The position numbers and the translations under genes were made by a program. The notes under the pieces were generated by a model. It was not told the DNA's origin. It saw only the letters and a list, made by a program, of their open reading frames with translations, and did not search any database. This document shows positions 45,194 through 53,000 of a DNA stretch of 64,000 nt, piece after piece. The DNA lies in NCBI GenBank assembly GCA_034429195.1, contig DAOUGQ010000007.1, positions 248,001-312,000 of the forward strand, given 5' to 3'. The stretch is from UBA4782 sp034429195 (GTDB lineage Bacteria > Chloroflexota > Anaerolineae > Anaerolineales > Anaerolineaceae). Numbering within the stretch: position 1 is the stretch's first letter; each line of letters starts with the position of its first letter.

Positions 45194-45973
45194 CTATTGT
45201 GTAAAAAACATGATCTGATCTTTTGAGGGAATGGAATCGTGAATTTCGACTGTATTTCCATTTTCTATAACGGAATACTGTGAAAAAATGATTGGCAATC
45301 CTTTTGCTTTTCTGAAGTCCAAATCATCCATTGCTTGAAGGTGAAGATGTGGCATCGTGGAGTTGCCAGAATGCCCCAGTTTGCCGATCACCATTGAACT
45401 ATCAACGCTTTGCCCTGGTTTTACCATGATAGAATTCTTTTGCAGGTGGGCTATTACGATATATTCCAGATTATCGGTTTTTATGATGACACTATTTCCC
45501 AACAAGTATTTTGGGTCGACTAAATTATCCTTATACGATCGTGTTATTTCAGCCGCATAACGAAGATCGTCGAAAACATTCACCGGGTTTCGCTCATCAA
45601 TGCCATCAACAACTTGAACAACAACACCTTTTACTGGGGAATAGATATCGATCCCGTATCCATAAAAATCTGAGAGAGGCAATCCCTTCGTCATATATGT
45701 GAAGAAGCTGGATCGGTAGGGCTTTTGGGATTTTGCGTTATCATCCACGATCACAAAGTCGATCGCGTATTCAACGCCGTATTTATCAATCCCATGGCTT
45801 GGAATTTTGCTGCCAGGGGTATTCGGGCAAATAAAAAAAGCGTGAACAGGAATTTGCAGCAGCACAGGATTTTTCATTGTATATTCTCGAGGATCGGGAT
45901 TATCGATGCCTTTGCACGAATTTAAAACAAACAGGCATAATACCAAGTAAAAAATGACATTTCTTTTTATCAT
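45194..45973 (-). CDS. M23-type peptidase-like lipoprotein
   Basis: 259 aa from the ATG at 45973, which yields a proper lipoprotein signal (MIKRNVIFYLVLCLFVLNSC); a longer frame to 46045 has no signal. The C-terminal domain has the LytM/M23 layout: DIYSPVKGVVVQVVDG, VIAHLQKNSIMVKPGQSV, then KLGHSGNSTMPHLHLQ with the final HLH. The usual first ligand HxxxD is not obvious, so zinc binding may be incomplete. If active, it would cut peptidoglycan cross-links; if not, it may bind the wall or regulate. It is the first of a set of single genes in this stretch. Confidence 0.6.
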   Translation of the reverse strand: MIKRNVIFYLVLCLFVLNSCKGIDNPDPREYTMKNPVLLQIPVHAFFICPNTPGSKIPSHGIDKYGVEYAIDFVIVDDNAKSQKPYRSSFFTYMTKGLPLSDFYGYGIDIYSPVKGVVVQVVDGIDERNPVNVFDDLRYAAEITRSYKDNLVDPKYLLGNSVIIKTDNLEYIVIAHLQKNSIMVKPGQSVDSSMVIGKLGHSGNSTMPHLHLQAMDDLDFRKAKGLPIIFSQYSVIENGNTVEIHDSIPSKDQIMFFTQ

Positions 45974-46087
45974 ATTCCAAATATAAACAGCGCGTCTACT
46001 TGATGGTGGGTATGACCTGTTAGCAACGAGCGCAGCGGGGAGCAAGGTGGATATTAGCCGTTGTTGAATGGTGCGACAATTATACTT

Positions 46088-46648
46088 TTAGAACGACACC
46101 TGGCGATCTTTTTTGAGCAAAGATAGCATTACCACATCAACATACCCTTTCTCTTCATGTTCGTATTCTCTCAAGATTCCTTCTTCTACAAACCCTGCTT
46201 TTTTTAGCAGGCATAAACATGCAGCATTTTCTGGATCAACTACTGCCTCGATACGATTGAGTTGCATCACCATAAATCCATATTCTAGAACTTGCTCCAA
46301 AGCTTCTGTCATGATCCCTTTATTCCAAAATACTTTTGTCAATTTGAAACCAATTTCGGATCTGGAATGGGCTTTTACGTAATTGTGGAAACCAATATCT
46401 CCGATGTAATTTCCTACACCCTTCTCAGTAATAACCCACCGAATCCCTTCTGCCTGGGAATATATCTTATTGAACCAGTTAATTTCCGCCAGAGCTTCAA
46501 CTTTGTTCACAAACGGTGCCATCCCATAATACTTCATAACGGCTTCATCTTGAGTGGCTTCCAGCAACGCAATTGCATCTTTCTGCAAAGGTCTTCTTAG
46601 TTTTAATCGTGCGGTTTCAATAATCGGAAATTTCTGCTGATTTATCAT
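46088..46648 (-). CDS. RimJ/RimL-type GNAT acetyltransferase
   Basis: 186 aa. It starts PIIETARLKLRRPLQKDAIA, the typical opening of this subfamily, then GDIGFHNYVKAHSRSEIGFK, the acetyl-CoA loop LTKVFWNKGIMTEALEQVLE (NKGIMTEA as the Q/RxxGxA variant) and DPENAACLCLLKKAGFVEEG. Enzymes of this group acetylate protein N-termini or small molecules such as antibiotics. The substrate is unknown. Singleton gene. Confidence 0.75.
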   Translation of the reverse strand: MINQQKFPIIETARLKLRRPLQKDAIALLEATQDEAVMKYYGMAPFVNKVEALAEINWFNKIYSQAEGIRWVITEKGVGNYIGDIGFHNYVKAHSRSEIGFKLTKVFWNKGIMTEALEQVLEYGFMVMQLNRIEAVVDPENAACLCLLKKAGFVEEGILREYEHEEKGYVDVVMLSLLKKDRQVSF

Positions 46649-46753
46649 TGCGCTTCATCCAAATTATTAAGAGATTTTCAGCTACTCAAGGGTTTGCGTT
46701 ATCTGCTGGCTGGATTATCAACCGATGCTTTTAGCAGAAGATTCTTAACCTAT

Positions 46754-47310
46754 TTATCCTTTCACATTATCAATTTGTGAATCTGCATAGTTTATGAATT
46801 CCAGAGTTCCATCAAGCAGTATTTGTTCTGCTCTCTGATGTATTTTTACCATAAATCGAACACCTTCCCATTCATTCCATGCCTGTTCAATTAATTTTAT
46901 CGATTTTGGGTCTAGAAATTGTTCAGCCCATCTCGATCCAGCCCTTTTTGATTGCATTGTCCCTGTGTAAAGTGTTTGCAACATACGGCAAAAAGTCAAA
47001 ACAATGAGGGCTGACCAAATTTGAAATTTGCAAAACTGAGTTGTGCAGGATAACAATCCATAGCATGAATTTTTACCTGGATATCTTCGAGGGGTTTCAT
47101 GGCGGTTACTCTCAATTCGGTGTTTGTCACAACAAAAAATCGATATCACTGTCAAGATTAAAATCTCCTGTTGCTAGTGAGCCAACCAGGTATAAATGCG
47201 ACGAGATTTTCTTTAAATACCACAGCAATTTCACCAGCAATGAGTTGGAGCACCTCTCGTATTTCTGGGTAAGGTTGAAGGGGTATTCTGCAATCAGCGA
47301 GAAATTTCAT
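46754..47310 (-). pseudogene. Broken aminoglycoside-type nucleotidyltransferase (DUF4111-like)
   Basis: From the ATG at 47310 the minus strand gives MKFLADCRIPLQPYPEIREV, then LQLIAGEIAVVFKENLVAF. A frameshift leads to the catalytic motif LVGSLATGDFNLDSDIDFL, and another at a T6 run near 47140 leads to VVTNTELRVTAMKPLEDIQV. About 100 codons are then missing, and the end reads LTFCRMLQTLYTGTMQSKRA followed by GSRWAEQFLDPKSIKLIEQA. The GSxxxGDFxxxSDxD motif and the CRxLxTLxTG segment identify an AadA-like adenylyltransferase fold. Frameshifts and an internal deletion show the gene is dead. Confidence 0.7.
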
Positions 47311-47578
47311 GTGAAAAATTTTAATCTACACATTGGTAGATAGAAGGTCCAGAGGATCACTTCTTTGGGCCAATGAACCAATTCATTCTTGCCGGATATA
47401 AAACATTGCTTATAGCAAGCAAACAGCTTGACAAGACCAGGCTAAAGTGCCAATCCTCTCAAGGCGAAACGTCCAGGGTATTACCCTACCGAAATAATTT
47501 ATGTTCACCAAAATGCAATACATGTTACACATTGAAATCTTTACTATAAAAGGTGAGAAATGTAATTCTAGCAACTGA

Positions 47579-47622
47579 TTGACATGAAAATCGAATGTTT
47601 TACAATTAAATTGTTCGATTTT
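47579..47622 (+). promoter_or_regulatory. Promoter with overlapping palindromic operator for the esterase gene
   Basis: TTGACA (47579-47584), 16 bases, then TACAAT (47601-47606) form a good sigma-70-type promoter. The inverted repeat AAAATCGAA (47587) / TTCGATTTT (47614) brackets the -10 box, with an inner CAATTAAATTG palindrome. This is the layout of a repressor operator. The regulator is not identified. Confidence 0.6.
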
Positions 47623-47679
47623 GACTTCCCACCCAATGGATCATTTGTACGAGACTTAACTTGAGAAGGAGATACTGCT

Positions 47680-48891
47680 ATGTCTTTACAAACAATGGAA
47701 AAGCAAAAGCCCCCCTTCAAATTCCACTATGGTTACTATGATGATTTACATCCCGATTATGGGGTGAATTTCCAAATGAACCGCTGGATCAACTATCTGG
47801 GCAGCCAGGCGTTGGATGACTTCCGCGAAATCGCATCTCAGCTTACGGATTACCCATCCTACATTCAATCATTCCTGACTCTTGGGGATAAAGTACTGAG
47901 TCAAGGTCGTAAGCTCCATGCTGCTTACTATTACCGCTCAGCCGAATTTTTCATGAGGTCGGACGACCCACGGAAAATTCCAACCCGCAATAAATTTCTA
48001 CAGCTTGCCCTGGAATATTGGGGAATTAAAGACAGCGATCGCTTCACGATCCCTTACGAACAGGATTCCAGGAAGATTTCCCTGTACGCTTACCGCTTTA
48101 CAGCCAACCAGCCGAGGGGGACCATTGTTATTTTTGGCGGTTCTGATAGCTACATTGAAGAATTTTTTCCCTGCTTAATGGTCATGGTCGAAAGGGGATA
48201 TGATATCGTTGTTTTTGAAGGTCCAGGGCAAGGTAGAGTGTTAATAGAGCAGCAAGTACCATTAACAGCCGAGTGGCAAAAACCCGTTAAGGCAATCCTG
48301 GATTATTTCGAACTGGATGATGTTACGGCGATTGGAATCTCGATGGGAGGTTACATGGTTCTGAAGGCTGCTGCATATGAGCCCCGAATTAAGCGCGCTA
48401 TTGCCTGGGATATCCTGTTTAACGGCTTCGATATCTGGATTGGAAAACTTGAACCAGCCGAACGCGTTCTCTTGAAATTTCTCTTCCATTTGCGAGCAGC
48501 ATCCATCATCAATGCCCTGATCGGACAGGCGATGAAAAAGAGTATGGTCGTTGATTGGGGCATTCGTCAATCCATGTATATATTGGGCGCGAAGACACCT
48601 TATGAATATCTACACAGCCTTCAAACATCTTATCCTGATGATTTCTTTCCCTTGATCAAGCAAGATGTGCTGCTTTTAGCCGGCAGCGAGGATTTTGGAA
48701 TACCGTTGGATCAGTTTTACCGACAAATCGAGGCCCTTAAGAATGTGCGTTCTCTGACCGCAAGATTGTTCACCCGAGCCGAACAAGCTCAGAACCACTG
48801 TCAGGTAGGCAATCTGGAGCTGGCTCTGGATGTGATCATGAACTGGATTGAGTTTACCAGCCAGCATTCATACACAACACAAGTACCCTAA
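47680..48891 (+). CDS. Alpha/beta-hydrolase, FrsA-like esterase
   Basis: 403 aa with GAAGGAGATACTGCT before the ATG. A helical N-terminal domain of about 130 residues precedes an alpha/beta-hydrolase fold: RGTIVIFGGSDSYIEEF (oxyanion region), VVFEGPGQGRVL, then the nucleophile elbow AIGISMGGYMVLKAA with Ser about 223. The acid is probably Asp in LLLAGSEDFGIP and the His is in AEQAQNHCQVGN near the C-terminus. The layout with N-terminal helices is that of FrsA/DAPB-like esterases. The substrate is unknown. Its own operator-bearing promoter suggests it is inducible. Confidence 0.75.
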   Translation: MSLQTMEKQKPPFKFHYGYYDDLHPDYGVNFQMNRWINYLGSQALDDFREIASQLTDYPSYIQSFLTLGDKVLSQGRKLHAAYYYRSAEFFMRSDDPRKIPTRNKFLQLALEYWGIKDSDRFTIPYEQDSRKISLYAYRFTANQPRGTIVIFGGSDSYIEEFFPCLMVMVERGYDIVVFEGPGQGRVLIEQQVPLTAEWQKPVKAILDYFELDDVTAIGISMGGYMVLKAAAYEPRIKRAIAWDILFNGFDIWIGKLEPAERVLLKFLFHLRAASIINALIGQAMKKSMVVDWGIRQSMYILGAKTPYEYLHSLQTSYPDDFFPLIKQDVLLLAGSEDFGIPLDQFYRQIEALKNVRSLTARLFTRAEQAQNHCQVGNLELALDVIMNWIEFTSQHSYTTQVP

Positions 48892-49029
48892 GCCCTTTTG
48901 TCCATCTGAATTAACGACTAAGGGGAATGCTGTGCATCGCTGAACGTATGACTCAGTTTGCATTGGAATGTGAGGGTGTTGATCTACTAGCTCAGGTTCG
49001 CATTTGCTGATGATAGGGATAGGCATGGA

Positions 49030-49127
49030 TTCTGCTCGAGAGTGTCAAACAGGAGAGCGACGAGATTGGCTCTTGTATAGGCTGATTTTAGGTTTATTTC
49101 AATACACGCTCCCGAACGGGGAGCGAC
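49030..49127 (-). CRISPR. Separate CRISPR mini-array: repeat, 34-bp spacer, degenerate repeat
   Basis: A 32-bp repeat at 49096-49127 differs from the main array repeat at one base (AATACACG for AATCCACG). Exactly 34 bp further on (49062-49095, a normal spacer length) comes a second, degenerate repeat (about 49030-49061). Its stem end caaacaggagagcgac matches 13 of the 15 bases of the repeat end cgaacggggagcgac with one inserted base; its other half is largely scrambled. It lies 888 bp from the main array, beyond the HTH gene. It could be the old trailer of the array, cut off by an insertion, or a stand-alone guide RNA unit. Confidence 0.75.
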
Positions 49128-49417
49128 CTGACGTAGCAGGGTAAGCACATCACGACACAAATCATCCATAGTGCCTCCGTAAATATTTGGTAGGTATAAA
49201 CAATCCTTGTATGTTTATACTCTTATAGTATGTACGTTGTCAAATGGCAATAACTATTAGTATTTTGTTATATTATTTTCCTATAACTTTATTATATTTA
49301 CTTAATAACGTTTTATTGACTTTCCAGCGCAAACAGAATACCACTTACAGCATAGTATGATTGTTGCAACAAAGTAACGATTATAAACATTTGATGATAG
49401 AAAGGAGGATTGTTGAA

Positions 49418-49834
49418 ATGATAGTTGTAGACAAGGAGAAAGCACAAAAGTGTTCAGCGTTCTTGCGAGACGGGTTCATGATGTACATAGAGCGAGAATT
49501 GAGGCGAACCCGCCGTGTACCATCCCAGAACAGTTTTGCTGCCTGGATGGGGGTTCCACCAACAAGCCTTTCCACGTGGATGTCTGGACAGCGTTTACCT
49601 TTGGGGAACAACGTTGATAGCATTGCCGGTAAACTTGGACCTGAAATCTATAATATTCTGGATGTGCCACCGAGGATTCCGAAAGATAAGCAATTACTCA
49701 AAATAGCTACGAACTGGCACAAACTGACAGACAACCAGCAGGCGCAGTTGTGTGAGTGGGTCGAAAACCTGACCTTTGAAAATGAGTCAAAAAAAAAGAA
49801 GGATGATCAGGGATTAGAAACACAACCCATATAA
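49418..49834 (+). CDS. XRE/phage-repressor-like HTH protein
   Basis: 138 aa from the ATG at 49418, nine bases past AGGAGG; a longer frame to 49361 starts with TTG and lacks a site. Residues about 33-80 (PSQNSFAAWMGVPPTSLSTW then MSGQRLPLGNNVDSIAGKLG) form a five-helix lambda-repressor-like HTH, with the recognition helix in PTSLSTWMSGQ. The remainder is helical and charged with a lysine-rich tail (ESKKKKDDQG). It looks like a phage or mobile-element regulator. It lies between the mini-array and the main array and may have arrived with the segment that separates them. A 27-bp inverted repeat 8 bp downstream could be its own operator. Confidence 0.65.
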   Translation: MIVVDKEKAQKCSAFLRDGFMMYIERELRRTRRVPSQNSFAAWMGVPPTSLSTWMSGQRLPLGNNVDSIAGKLGPEIYNILDVPPRIPKDKQLLKIATNWHKLTDNQQAQLCEWVENLTFENESKKKKDDQGLETQPI

Positions 49835-49842
49835 ACCATTTA

Positions 49843-49869
49843 TTTTACCGACTCGACGAGTCGGTAAAA
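49843..49869. repeat. Perfect 13-bp inverted repeat after the HTH gene
   Basis: TTTTACCGACTCG and CGAGTCGGTAAAA flank one base. Neither strand has a free U-tract after the stem, so a terminator is less likely than an operator-like palindrome or a recombination site. Confidence 0.55.
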
Positions 49870-49909
49870 AAATCATGCAAGATAGAACATTTATACTACG
49901 AGGAACATC

Positions 49910-50015
49910 ATGGACTTCAAAGGCATAGCCGACCGTTAGGAAGAATTACCAGAGTGGAAAAAGTTATTGGTATATTATCGGATCATGGCAACAGAATATT
50001 GTGAAGTCTATACAG
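49910..50015 (+). pseudogene. ORF start that runs into the CRISPR array
   Basis: GAGG lies ahead of an ATG at 49910 that reads MDFKGIADR, a TAG, then EELPEWKKLLVYYRIMATEY and CEVYT, at which point the first repeat of the array begins at 50016. The translation is protein-like on both sides of the TAG. It seems to be the beginning of a small gene, perhaps co-transcribed with the HTH gene, whose remainder is absent. The array or a deletion has replaced it. Confidence 0.35.
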
Positions 50016-53000
50016 ATTTCAATCCACGCTCCCGAACGGGGAGCGACCTCGCCTTCTGCCTTTCAATTTCAATTTGCGCCCATTTCAATCCACGCTCCCG
50101 AACGGGGAGCGACATCCAAGCCAACCAGTTTCGCGACGGTCAAGGAATATTTCAATCCACGCTCCCGAACGGGGAGCGACTTTGCAAGTGGACAATATCC
50201 GGACAGTAAAATTTATTTCAATCCACGCTCCCGAACGGGGAGCGACAGCTCCCCGGACGGTTAGGATTTACTTGATCATATTTCAATCCACGCTCCCGAA
50301 CGGGGAGCGACCACTGGTAAATCATTAATTATAGATAACATTGAATTTCAATCCACGCTCCCGAACGGGGAGCGACGCTGACATTTTAAGCTCCTTTTTT
50401 GGTTTTATCGGATTTCAATCCACGCTCCCGAACGGGGAGCGACGTCACATATCTGCACGCTGGGGTATTTGGTTTTCTATTTCAATCCACGCTCCCGAAC
50501 GGGGAGCGACCTGGTGGGATTGATACGGCTGGCGATAGAAGAACATTTCAATCCACGCTCCCGAACGGGGAGCGACCATTAGAGCTATCATCTATACTTA
50601 TCTCAGCGGATTTCAATCCACGCTCCCGAACGGGGAGCGACAACGCCAGATTTTCCGCCTATGTAGGGAAACCTTATTTCAATCCACGCTCCCGAACGGG
50701 GAGCGACCCGAAATTTCGCCAGGTCGAACTCAAGCTCAAAATTTCAATCCACGCTCCCGAACGGGGAGCGACATGGCTGAGGGAATCAATCACAAGGATG
50801 GTATAGCATTTCAATCCACGCTCCCGAACGGGGAGCGACCAAAGCACACCGTTTGAATCTCCGCCTTCCCGCAATTTCAATCCACGCTCCCGAACGGGGA
50901 GCGACGGGCAGCTCACCGGACAATGATGGCAAATATACCATTTCAATCCACGCTCCCGAACGGGGAGCGACTTTGACAGCTAAAGGAATTATGGGATTGA
51001 CCGATATTTCAATCCACGCTCCCGAACGGGGAGCGACTTGCCGAAGGCTGTACAAAAAAATACAATCAGAATTTCAATCCACGCTCCCGAACGGGGAGCG
51101 ACATCAGTCGTTGCAGCCATTTTATATCCTTACTGCGATTTCAATCCACGCTCCCGAACGGGGAGCGACCATCCCAGTAAAGTCACTATATCAACCGGAG
51201 CCGATTTCAATCCACGCTCCCGAACGGGGAGCGACCCCATCAATCGTTGTAATTCTTCTGATTTTTGATCATTTCAATCCACGCTCCCGAACGGGGAGCG
51301 ACCATCATTACGATCGGCACACCGGACAATGATGGCATTTCAATCCACGCTCCCGAACGGGGAGCGACGGTGTTGATACTTGTAATCCAATTACTATCCA
51401 GTTTATTTCAATCCACGCTCCCGAACGGGGAGCGACATGCTGCTAATTCTGTTTTCGCTGTTCCCTTCCGCATTTCAATCCACGCTCCCGAACGGGGAGC
51501 GACTAGTTTAACGCTGTCGGAGTTGTGCCTGCTGCATTTCAATCCACGCTCCCGAACGGGGAGCGACGATGCTGCACATGCTGAAGGTGTTGGGGTATGG
51601 TATTTCAATCCACGCTCCCGAACGGGGAGCGACCAGATGCACCAGCCTGTGATTTTCAGGAGCAAGACATTTCAATCCACGCTCCCGAACGGGGAGCGAC
51701 CCCATCAATCGTTGTAATTCTTCTGATTTTTGATATTTCAATCCACGCTCCCGAACGGGGAGCGACGTCATAGGCTCTGTTGTAATCAATGCCATTGGTA
51801 TTTCAATCCACGCTCCCGAACGGGGAGCGACCTCAGTAAGTCGTTTGACTAATTGGTCTCGGGTATTTCAATCCACGCTCCCGAACGGGGAGCGACCAGT
51901 GGGGTTACATCGTCCAGAGTCATATCCCAATTTCAATCCACGCTCCCGAACGGGGAGCGACCACCCGCTTTGCATATTCGCTTGCCTTGTCCAACAATTT
52001 CAATCCACGCTCCCGAACGGGGAGCGACGCCAGGCATGATCTGGTTCCCCATTGCCCCACCATTTCAATCCACGCTCCCGAACGGGGAGCGACTTGGCAC
52101 GCAGGATATTTGACGCATACCAGTCTCATTTCAATCCACGCTCCCGAACGGGGAGCGACTTGTCTGCCTTCGCCGTAGACCATCCAGAAGGTTATTTCAA
52201 TCCACGCTCCCGAACGGGGAGCGACTGGCGGACATCACTTTTTGTTTGTGATATTCAAATTTCAATCCACGCTCCCGAACGGGGAGCGACAGTGTTTCAG
52301 GCAACCACCATTCATCATCAGACCATTTCAATCCACGCTCCCGAACGGGGAGCGACGTGAGCTTGGTGCTCCAAAGATGGGCTATTATGATTTCAATCCA
52401 CGCTCCCGAACGGGGAGCGACTGTATCATCCGTGATAATATATAGTCATGATTTCATTTCAATCCACGCTCCCGAACGGGGAGCGACAGGTGTTGGGGTA
52501 TGGTGTAAAAGAGGAAACAGATTTCAATCCACGCTCCCGAACGGGGAGCGACCCATCACCATAAGCCTGCTTGTAGCCTGGTACTCATTTCAATCCACGC
52601 TCCCGAACGGGGAGCGACTTGCCCCTGCATCGCTAAAATCAAATTGATTGGCATTTCAATCCACGCTCCCGAACGGGGAGCGACCCATCACCATAAGCCT
52701 GCTTGTAGCCTGGTACTCATTTCAATCCACGCTCCCGAACGGGGAGCGACCTGGCTGTAACAAATTCCGTCACAACATTTTCAATTTCAATCCACGCTCC
52801 CGAACGGGGAGCGACGATATTGGTATACCTTGCGTTTTACAACCATGCTATTTCAATCCACGCTCCCGAACGGGGAGCGACGACGGCTATTTGGAATTTG
52901 AGGGCAAGTGCAAGTACATTTCAATCCACGCTCCCGAACGGGGAGCGACGCTTTGGCGTGGACCCGCTGAATATCATGCTGGGATTTCAATCCACGCTCC

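Noticed and set aside
45974..46087. attC-like sequence (GTTAGC, GCGCAGCG, CGTTG) between the GNAT and M23 genes, suggesting an integron cassette
   Set aside because: I could not fold a proper imperfect palindrome with RYYYAAC and GTTRRRY ends, no other copies were seen in the region, and no integrase is present.
48987..49169. 60-codon minus-strand ORF with a GGAGG ribosome site, starting MDDLCRDVL
   Set aside because: Its middle is the mini-array repeat read in frame and its end is the spacer and degenerate repeat, so the CRISPR reading explains the sequence better.
49336..49360. 13-base match between 39790 and 49343 taken as a duplicated DUF4256 end or attachment site
   Set aside because: A shared 13-mer is expected many times in 64 kb by chance, and the translated flanks do not align.
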